Shown: positions 23,010 to 35,734, counted from the stretch's first letter. The stretch is 64,000 bases of DNA from Branchiostoma floridae (GCF_000003815.2 NC_049980.1:21357717-21421716), one strand, 5' to 3'. Notes: generated by a model from the sequence alone, not told the origin. Program-made: numbers and translations.

Positions 23010-25945
23010 ATGACAGTAGTCATGCACAACGCTATGCATTCAAAACATCACAACACAAGATCCCTCCTCCTTGTCAAGTGTACAGGCTTAGTCCAAGACA
23101 GCCAAGGCTGTGGCTTTCTGTATCATAGTTCTTGATATATGTGTGCAAGAGGATCTTTGCTGCTACCTGCATACTGAACCCATGGAAATAAGTGTACAAA
23201 TATCGCTGAGTTGCTCCTGTATATACAAGGTGGATCTGCACAATTCCCCTGGGCTGGCTGTGTGAAGGTCACAAGAACAAGCTGCTGACTGTTATGTTCA
23301 ATATCATGCACTAGAGGCTACTACAAGAAGGAGTATTGATCTTGAATTGAAGGATGCAATGAACAAATCAAGAGGAATTCAGATGTCAAATGAACAAGTG
23401 ACAAGCACAAATGCTCAGGAAAAACTTCATGCAACACTAGTCTGCAGGATCCAGTTGGAAGGTTAGACTGTTAGCTTTATCTGTGATACCATTACCTCAT
23501 TGCTGATGCGTGGGCTGCTAGGATTAAGAATGACCTTTAAGCCCTCTTGCAATTGCCACCCTGCAATCTTGTGTTACCCTTTGATGTGTCTGGAATGTGC
23601 AGGAAATCCACTCCCTGCATTCCAACAGAAATGTATTTTAACCACTTCTATCCAATGTACAGTAGCTAAAAATTTTCAGAATTTAGAGAAAAAAAATAGA
23701 GGAATATTTCTGATATAACCAACATAAAAATCAAGTAGTGACCATCTACATGTATGTAAAAAAGCATAGTCATGAAACTTAACATAAATGATAAGATTGT
23801 ATTGTATTTACATTACATCTTGCCATGGCTTCCAATTCCAACTCAAGTGACACTTTCCTTTCAAGATGTTCAAATGCAACCTGCTTAACTGAGTAAAACA
23901 CTGGTTTGATTGGGGAGAGAGCAATAAAATAATGACAACTCTCAGGCCTGTTATGTGTGCTTACCTGCTCATCAACTATGGCTGCTGCCTGCCCAAAATT
24001 AATATGAGCCTCCCCCTGAGACTGAAAACGCCGTGCACTAAATCATCCATTCGTATCAAGTATTCTCGACACTTCCTCCCACCGAGTAAAATCTAATTGG
24101 AACCGTTTCATTCTTATGCTGCCTCAAGGCTATTTGGAGGACAAAGTGAATGGACAGGAAACTGGGCATTATTCATGCCTGGTAGATGGAGTCATGGTTC
24201 TATGCAGAATAATCTCACTGCTGTCTCTCCAACATGTTGCAATCTGCAAATAGGAATACACCAGATATGTTGTTCAACTTGTCTCTTCTGAACAGTGTGC
24301 TGTCTACAAGTAGAAAATGATGCTGCAGAAAAGCATCTCTGCCATTGCTATTCTCATTGCTATTCTCAAAGTATCTAATACTGTACAACCAAGAAAACAA
24401 TACTCAACAGTCATAAAGTACTTTGCTCTGTCACTTATCTTACCATCCTGTCTATATCATCTATAGCAAATAAAATGCAAAATGAAGTTTATTGGCTCTG
24501 TCCATGATGCGCCACTAAGTGTACCATGCCAAATCCTACAATATACAGGTTGCTGTTAGTTTGAAATTCAATTTTTATCCAATAGAATGTAACCACCGAA
24601 TTTATTCACTTTATTTCAGATTCAATCTATTTTTTTCTGTCTTTTTTTCTTCCATCCATATCTTTGTTCATCATACCTGTAATGCATGCATATTCACCTA
24701 ATGACAAACAATATTGTAACTTGAGTTCAGCATGACTCACATCTGCGTTATAATACAAGAAGCTCTGCCTCCATGTTTCCTATGTGCAATTTACATAGAC
24801 ATGGTGGCATATTCAATATGCGGGAAGAAAGGTTTCTTACATTCTCCTTGCTGTGGGTGCAGCCAAACATTGTGTCACACAAGAAGTCAGCAAGGAGAAT
24901 GTAATTTTCATGTACATGTGCATATACATATATATATATATAAATATAAGATTGGAACATGCCCAGAAAGGTAAACTTTGAAAGTCCCATTACAAAATTT
25001 TGAACTACAAAAGATTTGAAATCCCTGGCTTAGACAGTCTAATATTAAACAAGAAAATCATCAATCAAATTCCATATCAACTTAATGAAATAGTATGAGT
25101 CTAAGCAGACAAGCCAACATGGTTTGGCAGATTGCATGACTGTGTGGTGAAGGCTATCCTTCAATGCTGTCCTCTAAATTCAGGCAAATCCATACACAGC
25201 CAACATGTATGGTTAATTGTATTTCATTCACCATCATCAGCAGGTTGTAACATGAAGCCTGTAAAAACACAGGTGAATAAACTGCAACTTTATTGTGGCT
25301 TTATTAAGAGTCTTTTCATGCTGATGTCTCCTTAGCAGATTTAGTGACTGGTGACATCCTATCCTTGGTTTGCCATGTGTACAGCACGTGTTTATGGCAT
25401 GCATCTACCTGGTCAGAGATCTTAAATTGAGCCTTTCCTTCTTGGGAATATAAGAACCTTTGAGCAGAATAGTGATGAGCTACCATAGTCAGGTAGAAAA
25501 AAGTAATTGTAGAAGGGATATTGTGTGCAAAGGTGAAGGTATTTGTAGCATGCGCCACACAGCTCTCTTTAAACGACTGGTTAGAACTACAAAATAATGT
25601 ATTATGGGATGGTTGGGATTACATCTAAGAATAGCATAGACTGTACAAGGTGACATTCAGCAACTGAAAGCCCCAGGATGCACCTGCAGAATGAAGATAT
25701 TGTCACCTTCAACACGCAGATTTCTTCACAAGAGGAAAGGCAAGAGGTAAGGTAAGGAAATGTTTACACTTCATTTTCAGGGAACAATAACACAGGTGTA
25801 CATCACCTACAAGACAATGGAAAGTGACTGTTGAAACCAAGATAGCTTCATTGGTATTGCTAAGTACTTTGGTGTTAGAGATTCAAGAATCAACCATGTC
25901 ATAACCATAATCACTGTATTTGGTGGAACAAACTGAAATAGATTT
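23010..25945. other. spacer and probable 3' UTR
   Basis: AATAAA at 23923-23928 is the first canonical polyadenylation hexamer I noted past the membrane-protein ORF. A short (AT)n run lies near 24928-24942. No other gene recognised. Confidence 0.4.
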
Positions 25946-26260
25946 AAAAGCAATTCAATATCTACAACTGGATAAGATTCACAGATTTACTTCCATGACT
26001 TCATTCACTCTTCTTCAGCATCACTAGAATGATCTGTCAGAACAACTCACGCTATTCCAGTACATCTAACTGGAATGACCAGTTGAAAATGTCAAAGTCA
26101 GTCAGTCATCAATCACCAGGTTTTCCAGTTAGATGTACTAGACTATTGATTTGTTATGCAAATTAATTCTAGTGATGCCAGAGAAGAGTGATGGATAACA
26201 CCTGAATGTCCAGAGCTAGACATCTTAATTTTATCCAGTTGTAGAGATTGAATTGCATTT
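25946..26260. mobile_element. foldback element, about 315 bp
   Basis: The whole segment is an imperfect palindrome. The left end (AAGCAATTCAATATCTACAA) pairs with the right end (GTAGAGATTGAATTGCATTT), and inner blocks (CACTCTTCTTCAGCATCACT; CAGTACATCTAACTGGA) pair with their complements further right. There is no ORF. It is a non-autonomous DNA-transposon derivative; no target-site duplication was resolved. Confidence 0.7.
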
Positions 26261-26472
26261 AGATATTGTTTACCTGGATGTCTCACTATCATAAACATAA
26301 AATGAAATAGAGTAACATATGTAAATATTTCTGAGATTGTTTATTCATGTACAGATAGAAAGCATACTGTTTAAGCTAGATGAATGCAAGGCCTGTCCCT
26401 TGTGCCTAGTGGCACGTTGGAAAGCATGTTTTGTAGAGTTTTTTTGTGGTTTGCGGAGTGGGCCTGCTAGCC

Positions 26473-26542
26473 GATAAGATGAAGGTAACGCCCCCTCCAC
26501 CCTCCACGATAAGATGAAGGTAACGCCCCCTCCACCCTCCAT
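26473..26542. repeat. 35-bp tandem duplication
   Basis: Two adjacent 35-bp units starting GATAAGATGAAGGTAACG differ only at the last base. Confidence 0.9.
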
Positions 26543-26929
26543 GGACGGAAAAGTAATTTTCCTCCAAATTTTCCAATCTACAATGTAGCAGTCGTACCAT
26601 TAGTTCATGGGACAATCTCAATGGAAGTAATCACAACTGCTGTAAGCGCATGATACGTGTGGTTGAGAAATTCCCTATTGCTGCAGCACCTTTTACTCTG
26701 ATTAAAACTACACATTACCAAAATGTAAAAGCTAATGTCAAACCTCTCTGCACAACTATTGTTACAGTAAATGCCAAACCTTTCTTCTGGGTTAGTAAGG
26801 ATAATGGTAAAATTAGTTTAGTATTCATCATTAGCAGAAAGTGCTAAATAAATACACAATTCTCTACATAGCCTATTTAATGTAGATATGGAAAAATACT
26901 TTTTTTAGTCAGAAGCAGATAAGTACTTA

Positions 26930-27560
26930 TTACCTTTGCCAGAATGGCTAAGGTTATGTTTTCGGTTTGGTGGTGTGGTTCTCCCCGTTTGTGAGCAGCA
27001 TAACTCGAGAGGACTTCGATGGATGCAGCTGATATTTGGTGGGTGGGTAGGGGTGTGGAAGACGAAGGTCGAGTTCGATAATGGGCCTCCTAGCGGCTTG
27101 CTAAGGTACTGCAGCGGGACCTGCATGCTTGATATCTCGCGTTCCGGACATGCTGCGGTCGTGATTTTTGAGCGTTAGGGAGCCCTTAAAGCAGGGAGTG
27201 ATTGCTGCGAGTTTGGGCCCCCTAGCGGCTTTCATGGAAGTGCGGGCGCCGGTTTAATTGCAAACTTTTGTCTGCGGACAGCATAACTCGAGAAGACTTC
27301 GACGGATGCAGCTGGTATTTGGTGGGTGGGTAGGGGTCTGGGAAACGAAGGGGGAGTTCGATAATGGGCCCCCTAGCGGCTTCCCTTGGTACTGCAGCGC
27401 AACTTCCGGGTGTGTTTTTCCATCTTCTGAACATGGTATGGCCACGAGTTTTGGGTGTTAGATAGCTGTTGTGCTCAGGAGTTGGTGACATAAGTTTGGG
27501 TCCCCTAGCGGCTAGTTTAGGGATAGCCGGAGCATTCTTGTCGAAAACTTCTGAAGCAGT
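26930..27560 (+). repeat. dispersed repeat family, tandem partial copies
   Basis: At least two partial copies in one orientation share ATAACTCGAGA, GATATTTGGTGGGTGGGTAG, AGTTCGATAATGGGCC, CCTAGCGGCTT and GGTACTGCAGCG. A second half-unit (GACATAAGTTTGGGTCCCCT AGCGGC) follows in the right copy. Further copies are at 27850-28000, 28437-28650, 30180-30500 and, inverted, at 38960-39200. Spaced conserved blocks joined by variable stretches suggest an old multi-copy element. It contributes chance ORFs but no recognisable protein. Confidence 0.8.
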
Positions 27561-27849
27561 ACAACCCCCCCAGCCTGGTTTCAAATTGGTTGATTCCTTC
27601 AGTGAGAGTGCACAGCACAGTTGACACGTTACTTGATCCAATGTTGAGGTGAAAGGTGGTGACCTAAGGTGAGGTAGCAGCTGCTGATCTCTAAGGATTG
27701 AGTCAATGAAGTTTGTTGTGGGGCAGGACATATTTGAAGACAGGGATTTTTACGTTTGCCAGAATTGCTAATTGTGGATACTGGTGGAGCAGAGATTAAC
27801 TTGGAGGTCTTGTCGGTCTGCAAGCAACTTTGATGACCTAACTGACAGG

Positions 27850-28000
27850 TAAGATTGAATATATGATAACGATTTTAAGTGTTAGAAAGGTGTTGTTTGT
27901 AGGAAGACGTGACATATGTTTGAGTCCCCTAGCGGCTTGTTTCTGGGGATAGCAGGCATTTTTGTCGAAAAGTTCTGTGGAAATGCAAGGCATTTTTGTT
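27850..28000 (+). repeat. dispersed repeat family, half copy
   Basis: Carries the distal half-unit: GACATATGTTTGAG, CCCCTAGCGGCTTGTTTC and GGGGATAGCAGGCATTTTTG, matching 27480-27545 and 30290-30340. Confidence 0.75.
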
Positions 28001-28230
28001 ATGACACTCCAATGTTGCCAAGTGGTAGAAGTACTGTAGTATGTTGCTCCCATGGAGTTAGGCCTTATTGTTGCCTCTGTATATTTTTTGATTCCACTGC
28101 TGGGCACTAGTGAATCCTTTCTGGTGGGTTGTTGTTGCATGACAGCCAACCATTCTTTGCAAGGATGTGTGAATTGTTATATTCCTAGACCACTGACCCA
28201 TTTACAAGATGTTTCAAAAAATGGTAGGGA

Positions 28231-28354
28231 ATGGTAAATAATGGTAGAATTCTGTTATCATTATCTAGAAACTATCAAAGGTATCAAGGTCTACATTATA
28301 AATATTTTTATAATTATGGAGGACCAGGGAAATATTCATAAGGTTGAAACAGTG
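28231..28354. repeat. 124-bp segment duplicated at 28737-28860, copy 1
   Basis: Equal in length and about 90% identical by eye to 28737-28860. The two copies flank one copy of the dispersed repeat family (28437-28650), which suggests duplication of a larger unit. Confidence 0.85.
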
Positions 28355-28436
28355 CTTAGAATATGCCTGATGTATGAAATGTTCTAGACATCTATGTACA
28401 AGACTTTAAAATCAATTGTAAGTAAAGGTAAGGGAG

Positions 28437-28650
28437 ATCCGTACGGTTGCAGTTTCTTATAACTCGAGAGGGCTGCGATGGATGCTGATGATATTTGGTG
28501 GGTGGGTAGGGGTCTGGGGAACGAAGGGGGAGTTCGATAATGGGCACCCTAGCGGCTTGCTAAGGTACTGCAGCGGAACCTCCATGTCTGATATCTCGCA
28601 TTCTGGACATGCTGCGGTCGTGATTTTTGAGCGGTAGGGAGCCCTCAAAG
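28437..28650 (+). repeat. dispersed repeat family copy
   Basis: Close match to 26990-27180, including GGTGGGTGGGTAGGGG, CCTAGCGGCTTGCTAAGG and GACATGCTGCGGTCGTGATT. Confidence 0.85.
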
Positions 28651-28736
28651 CGCCTTGGAGACCAACGTCCTGTAATGGGGGAGGATCCTGGTGGCCCCGA
28701 ACAGTACTACTGCAATGCTTAGATAGGGTTTAAAGA

Positions 28737-28860
28737 ATGGTAAATAATGGTAGAATGCTGTTATCATTATCTAGAAACTATCAGAAGTATCAAGTTCCAC
28801 TTTATAAATATTTCTATAATTATGCAGGACCAGGGACATATTTATAAAGTTGAAACAGTG
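28737..28860. repeat. 124-bp duplicated segment, copy 2
   Basis: Second copy of 28231-28354, same orientation, 506 bp apart. Confidence 0.85.
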
Positions 28861-28970
28861 TCCCTTAGAGGACGTGCTAAAATTTTCGGCGCATACAGGA
28901 ATCGTAGCTAAAATTGTCGATCCTCAAGCGCACCAACCTACGAACTGTTTGTGGGATGTTCAGATACTAA

Positions 28971-29034
28971 TTTAATGCTAGATAGGTAAAACTATACATT
29001 TTTTTAATGCTAGATAGGTAAAACTATACATTTT
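28971..29034. repeat. 32-bp tandem duplication
   Basis: Two units of AATGCTAGATAGGTAAAACT plus a T-rich end, period 32. Confidence 0.9.
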
Positions 29035-30179
29035 TTGAAAAGCTAAGAACCTGTAGAATATGAATATATCAAGATAAAGACTGTATCTAGTTTGTAAGGA
29101 ATAATACTGCGCAAAAGGACAGAAAAAAATTTTCTTTGAAGTCTCGAAAAATATTTGAAATGTATATAACATCACCCACAAAGTCTAAAATAACTAAGTC
29201 ACTGAAAACTAGGCTAGAATGCCTTGCTATTCTTCCTGAATCAATAAAAACATAAAACAACATATGTAAGTGACTGTAACTGTTTTATTCTTGCTAGCAA
29301 AGATAGTACCTAAAGCCTTGACCAGTTGTAAAAAGATGGGCCTTATCAGTGTTCCCCTAATGTTTGACCAGGAAGATTTCACCAAAATTATGAGTTGGAG
29401 GAAAACCAAAACAGACTTTGCTACCTCAACGAGTGTTACATACATGTCTGAACATGCTGCCCTCCCCCATAGGCGAAAAAAACAAACAAATACAAAGCAG
29501 AAATTTGGCTGGATCAATAATTTGAAAACAATTTCAGACACTCATGGCCCTCAGTCCTTTATGATAAACACCAAAAAACACCCACCTACTCCTTTTTCAC
29601 AGCAAAGAAAACAAAGGTTTGTAAATACTACCACATGGTACAGGACCGGCAAATGGCAAGTTTTCATCAACTTCCAGTGGTAGAAACATCGTCAATCTCT
29701 TCCTCAGTGGTGTCACAACCCCTTCTAGGTTCTTCAGCGTAATTGGCAATCAATAAATTGTGATTTTGAGGGGAAAAAACAAGGCAGAAACTCCCAAACT
29801 ACAGCTACAACCCTCCCCAACTTAGGGGAATCCCCTGCACATCAAAACAGGCTGTTTCCCGATTCCACCCGGGGAATACCGAGGAATGCAGAGACACATG
29901 TAAATTGATACTCTCCAAGCAGAGGTCGAGTCGCGGAGATATACTAGTAGTCGAAAAAATACAGAGCCGCTCCTCCTACTCCTATTCACCAAATTCACCG
30001 CTCCTACTACTCCTATTCTGGGTAGTTCTGTACATTACAGTACAGTGTAGTTTAGAGTTGCAATTGTTTTCCTCATTAAATTTGAAAGATTCCAGTTCTT
30101 AAACATTGTTGTATAATCTGTGTCATGTAACATGATCTACTTAGATGCCTAGCTTCGGCTTCTATAGACATACTTTGTG

Positions 30180-30500
30180 CTATATCTTTTGAACTTAGTT
30201 GGTTAGGGGTCGGAGACTTGAACGAATAGTCAGGAACATGTATGGTCCTGATTTTTAGAAGTTAAATAGGTGTTGTGCTTAGGAAGAAGTGACATATGTT
30301 AGGGCCCCCTAGCAACTTGTTCCTGGGGATAGTAGGCATTTTTAACTTTGTCAGGAGGGTTAAGGTTATGTTTTGGGTGTGTTTGTGTGTGTGTGTGTTA
30401 ACAGCATAACTGGAGAAGCCTTGGATGGATCCTGATGATATTTGGTAGGTGGGTATGGGTCGGGGAAACGAAGGTCATGTTTGATAAGGAGCCCCTTAGT
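30180..30500 (+). repeat. dispersed repeat family, diverged copy
   Basis: Contains GGGCCCCCTAGCAACTTG, GGGGATAGTAGGCATTTTT, then TGATGATATTTGGTAGGTGG, in the order seen at 27280-27560 but more diverged. A short GT-rich run lies at 30374-30397. Confidence 0.65.
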
Positions 30501-31257
30501 TTAGAGTTGAGTTGCATTTGTTTATCTTATTCAATGTGGAAGATTGCAGTTCTGAAACAGTCCTGTATTATAGTATATTGATTCTCTCAGTGGTTATTGT
30601 AATTTAATGCTGTAGGGGTAATACTTATTGTACTGTGCCAAGCAATGTTAGGGAAATCTACTTTCTGCAGGTCTGTCTTGTTATAAAACAAAATGAAATG
30701 AGTAACGCATTTTTCTACAGACATCATTCTGCATAACAAACCTGGTTTATTTGGCAAAGGTATGTGTTCGTGGAACTCTAGTTGATTTTACTTTTGAAGA
30801 CAGCAAGTTCAGCAATGAATAAAAGAAAGGCATGCCGTAAAAATATATTGGAAAATGTCAGTCATTTATTTAAAGTCCAGACTGGCTTTTCTATGACTTG
30901 TTCATTTTTAATTTTCAGTGCTTTCTTTTTTTTAAATCCAGTATCCTGTGATTTACTGTTCAAGTACAAACTTATCATGTTAATAATGGTTTTGTACATT
31001 ATTCCAAATGTGAGACCAGATCACTCAATACATGACTGTGCAGTAAATCACTGTTAAGTAGTTGTTGCCATACATTGTATCCTGTGAAATTGTCAAGCAA
31101 ATTGTCACTTCATTTCTATTTCCCCTTATCACATTTAACAAATCATTAGATTCTTGGTCAGACGTGATAAAAAAAATACTATCTACTTGGCCTGAGGTAA
31201 GAAATAAACATCCTGATTACATCCATTACAAACCACTGGGATCTCCCCTGGGCTGAC

Positions 31258-31491
31258 CATTAGAGATTACACTTTGTACATTTTGTGTTGTATCAGCATT
31301 CACATGTTGGATTGAAAAATGGCAGCCACTTTTTTCATTAAGATTAAAATCAATAGAGGATGACTGCTTTACCTTATTTTGACTTATAGTCCAAATATCC
31401 CCATCTATAACATGACTGCACTGTAGCTGGTGACCACTCATAAAAGGCAAACATGAACCTTCTGGTTTTCCAGATTCACACTTAGTACAAC
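31258..31491 (-). CDS. possible Ig-like domain exon (weak candidate)
   Basis: The minus-strand frame is open for 234 bp, with phase 1 at both proposed ends, as is usual for Ig-domain exons. The text reads like an Ig fold: HQLQCSHV (strand B Cys), DIWTI (strand C Trp) and FSIQHVNADTTQNVQSVISN, which aligns with the L.I..V...D.G.Y.C...N pattern of strands E-G but lacks its Tyr and Cys. The proposed acceptor (TTTAATTTAAAG) and donor (GTCAGC) are poor. It may be a decayed exon or coincidence. Confidence 0.2.
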
Positions 31492-31639
31492 CTTTAAATT
31501 AAAGACATGACAGAGACCCTAAGTATCAATGAAAGCATCCTGTGTGTAAATATTGCAATGGCCAATATATTTTCTCTGATCTCTCCACCTCAGTCTTTTA
31601 TAATGTGCACAAAATCAACTAATGTACAGTAGCAAATAT

Positions 31640-31660
31640 TTCAGCACCAAGGACAACACT
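31640..31660 (+). promoter_or_regulatory. RE1-like motif, one mismatch
   Basis: TTCAGCACCAAGGACAA fits 16 of 17 core positions of RE1. Its flanks are unrelated to those of the other four sites. Confidence 0.3.
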
Positions 31661-32025
31661 GGAACTTCTAGAGGATACTGTAGTATTACACAGTGTGAGA
31701 TATAAAGGAAAGAGATCAACTCATAAAGAACAAAAGCATTTCCATGCCTCTTATCAGATTATGGCTAACAGCAACAATGTATCAGCTATGAAGATAAGTA
31801 CTGCAAATCCACAACCTCATTTTTATCTGTGGGCCTTACAAACTGAACACAGCTTTGGAAAGGTTTGACATCTATGTCCGGTTGATCGAATCTCGGTAAA
31901 TGCTTTGCACTATATGTCATTGGAAACCCTAGTCAATGCCCCTCACAATGACATTTCATTATGAGTGGACATTTGTGGCTAGAGCACCAGGGCGACTTGT
32001 TCGAGTAGGTTTTTTAAAAATTTTT

Positions 32026-32088
32026 GCTGAATTTTGCAGCCAACAGTGTCCATGACGATGGACACTATGTTGGCAGCAAAATTCTGCG
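32026..32088. repeat. 62-nt hairpin with 4-nt loop
   Basis: The left arm (GAATTTTGCAGCCAACAGTG) pairs with the right arm (CACTATGTTGGCAGCAAAAT) with one mismatch and a 2-nt bulge; the loop GACG lies between ATGGAC-type ends. It could be a microRNA-like precursor or a minimal MITE. Confidence 0.75.
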
Positions 32089-35000
32089 CTTACTGTGTTC
32101 TGCAATACACTTGCATTGCATATTAAATACTTTGTTGTAATACTTTTAAATGAAGGATCATGGAAAATAAAGTGTCACTGTAAAGAGTAGATAAACAAGC
32201 TTCCAAATGATATATGACACTATACAATAGATGAATAGCAAGATATGATCGATCAATATACAATTTTCCAAACTTCTTGTGTTGAGTTTAGAAACTATAT
32301 ATTTAAACTCCTCAGAAACAAAATCCACATTGACATTGTATCAAATCAAAATCGCACTCTTACCCATACCATATTTAGCTGCTGTAAAATTAAAGAAAAT
32401 AAAACAGCTGCAGAAAATACTTGTGATAATAGCTCGGTAAGAGTGGGGAAAAAAACGGTTAAATTATTTCACAGCTGAACAGCCTGGCAGTTAACTCCAT
32501 TAATAACTAGTGCTGCTTTTCACAGAAGCCCTGATGCAACCCTGAGGCAACACTTTACGTTGCCACCAGTTTGGGATGTTCCCGCTGGTGCAGAGAGGGT
32601 ACAATATTGACTGCAGGGTTGTATAACTTCATTTATATCTCATGTACAGTGTCCAGTGGCTGCTGACAGTGTCGTGTCAGTGAATTCACCAGTAGAAATC
32701 TTTTAAACCATATTGATTCGACTGGCATTGGGAGTATGTTGGTGATTAGTATTCTGAAAGCAGCTTCCTCTCCACGTTTTGCGTAAGGTCCTAGCAAAGC
32801 CAAATTTCAATCATATACATTCAAAAATAAGTGAGGAACCATTGTCTTGAGTATTGCCAGGAAAAACATAAAGGGGGTACAAGGAAATGGCAAATGCAGC
32901 ATTTGTTATATTCTAATTCCAAGAAATCTTTTTGACACAAGGATTCTATCCAATTTTTGATACAACAAACACCTCTGTCAGCATTTGTGCACTTTAAACT
33001 ACAATAAAATTCCAATAAAAATAAAGAATAAATGATAAATCAATGGTAAAAATGTCCTACAGCATGTGCACTAAAATAAGTCTCAGCTTATTATAATTTT
33101 TCAAAATTGGCTGTTCAGCATGTTTTTTGTTTGATCACTTAACCTTCACGCCTGACTATATATATTACAAGAAACATTAATGGTTCTGCAGAATATTCTG
33201 TATTTTGTACCTTATGAATGCAAAAGATACACACTCCAACGCACTCACAGTTCTACCTTTGGCTTTGCAGCATTGTTCCCTTGATATCTGGACTGACTGT
33301 GCTGTAGATACAAAGCATTTTGCACAGATGCCAACAGTTTGACCCTCCTAGTCTGATAATTTAAAAAGCTTTTTACTGCAACTACCAGGACATGCTCACC
33401 TTGGCCAGTATGCCTGTTTATCAGCAGCCATATTGATCTGTGTCACACAAGCTGTTTCCTATCGTTATCTTCTCCACTTCAGGTGTGTACAGAAACTGTA
33501 AATGAACCACTTTTTCTGCATAAAGGGAAATGACAGACTGAAGAGGAAGAAAGACTACTTTGCTAATCTAGCAACAAATACACTTTTTTTAAAATCCCCT
33601 TATCACTGAATTGTGATTAGGCAAAGCCTTATACTGCATAAACATCAGTCTTTGCTGGTTTTCCATGCAATAACTGTTCGTTCCTGTAGTATCAGGCATA
33701 GACATCAACGACATGTAACAAAACAACTTATCAGTAATCAATACACAGCCATTACATTTTGTTTTGCAAGATTTTGATGAGAGCTTTAATCTAAGAAACT
33801 GACTAAAAGTGGGTGATGTTCAGGTAAAGGTTAAGGTTTACTGTATAGAGAAGTCGATAAACCTTCAGTTGGTTATCTGTAACGATGATAGGATCTGACG
33901 GTTGTTATTTCCGGTGGCTTTGCATGGAAATGGAGGTGGGGCAGTAATAGCTGCATTCAGATGATGACTGCGTGATCCATTGCGAACACATCAGTGCCTA
34001 ACAAATGGGAACATGTTTGGAATACCCTCCATCTCATGAATGGGATATAAGGGATGCTGGGAGGTCAGACCTTTGAAACAACTTCAACGACAAAAGCGAT
34101 ATAACTTGCACATATCTCAAGGCAGTTTCACGTAGTGGCAATCAGCCAGTCTGCTTAGCAATCAGTATTTTGTCACGGTAAATGGTATTCTGATTGGAAA
34201 TAAAAAAATATACTCTAGTTTTAGCAATATATATATGTATGTATATATATGTGGCATGAATTTAGTGCATGCCAGGATTGTCATTTGATCTTGCTTAAAT
34301 GTAGAAATCTATGAAGGTTAGAACTTAGACATCCGGGTCATAAGATATGCCAAAAAGTAGTTACTCAAGCAACTAGATATGATTTTGAAAATGGTCAGAC
34401 ATTTCAGATAGCATCAACTATCTTTTGCCAGTGACACTCAGGAAAGCTGGTTAAAGAGCAGAATTATACCCTACATTTTAAAAATTGATATGCAAAGGAG
34501 ATGAAGACAAATTTTGGATAAAAACTTCTCTTCAAACGTTTTTTTAGCACATTTCAATTGTAATTTCCTTTATAACTTATACTATATATCAATGATGTTG
34601 TTACTACCCAGGTACTGACATTATGTAGATAACATAAAACATGTTCCATTAGCAAAAATAATTTGCCTGGAAGGCTCAGACAGTTATCAGCTTTCATTAT
34701 CTTCTGACAAAAATTGGAAATCCGTTGGACTGTCTGAGATTAACCTGATGAAATAATGATGACGGGAGAGAGATGAAATGGAGAAAATATCATTACTACA
34801 TATCTCTGGCTGGATAAAACTTTTACATCACGTTTTGTGTGACAGAAAAGTAAGACAGTTCTGTAACAGATGTAAATGTATTACTTGTATTTTTCCTTCA
34901 ACAGCCTAACAAACCATGCCTGCATGGGTAAGTGCTGTGAAATGGCTACAAAAGCCTCCAACTATACTATATAGCATGGTCAAGAGAAACATTCAAGTGT

Positions 35001-35648
35001 GATAAAATGAGACCCAATTATGATGATAAGGTAGCCAGTAATTATGGCAAGACCATGGAGTATTACAACCAAAGGAATGGATCTGTCCTTTGGCCATAGT
35101 GTTTGAATGCAGCACTAACTCAACCATTGGACTATCGTCTGCGCTCTGTACAGTTAAAGTGGGTCTCAAAATTAACCACACTCCACACGAAATGACATAG
35201 CAGCGGGCATGATTCTAATGGGTTTATCTACACAGTGGGCCTCTAGATAGGCCTCCTTCCTTTTAAATCACCACTTTCTGCAAGCAGGGTAATAAATTCA
35301 ATAGCACTACTGATATTGCAGGAATTAAGCTGGAGTGGCGACAAACCCTTGAATAAATAGCATCAACATGAGATGCATCCTAATTACAACAATGACACTA
35401 TCCAAGAATTTGTGACTGACTCCAGAGCAACATTAGATATGCATAGACATGTATGATTAGAATTTACCCACCAGTTCTTGTGGCAAAAGCATGTTACATG
35501 TTCATGACTGGAATACATGAATGTTAATATATTACAATACATTAAGAGAATATTTGATTCTGTATGTTGTTAAGTGAAGTTTTTAAAGTATTGTCTGCAA
35601 GCCGTTGGATATACAGGAACTGTAGTCTTTAGACCATATCAACAATTC

Positions 35649-35734
35649 AATATTTTCTTGGTTCTTTGATTTTTGCAGGTAAATAATGCAGGGAGCAGAC
35701 AAAATAAGAATTAAAGATGAAAAAGATATAGACA
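35649..35734. repeat. 86-bp target-site duplication, left copy
   Basis: Identical base for base to 36815-36900 and immediately next to the 3' end of the retrotransposon fragment. It starts AATATTTTCTTGGTTC and ends AAAGATATAGACA. Confidence 0.9.

Larger units (their letters stand above)
30501..35648. other. spacer, no firm gene
   Basis: AT-rich, with one Ig-like exon candidate on the minus strand (31258-31491), an RE1-like motif (31640) and a 62-nt hairpin (32026-32088). Other frames (30782-31057 +, 32245-32478 +, 32821-33015 -, 34993-35181 -) lack splice context and family features. Confidence 0.5.

Noticed and set aside
27222-27731. 169-codon minus-strand ORF
   Set aside because: Runs across copies of the dispersed repeat; other copies break the frame and no domain is visible.
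29270-29683. 137-codon plus-strand ORF
   Set aside because: No family features or splice support, and an overlapping minus-strand frame of 104 codons is equally open; chance in spacer.
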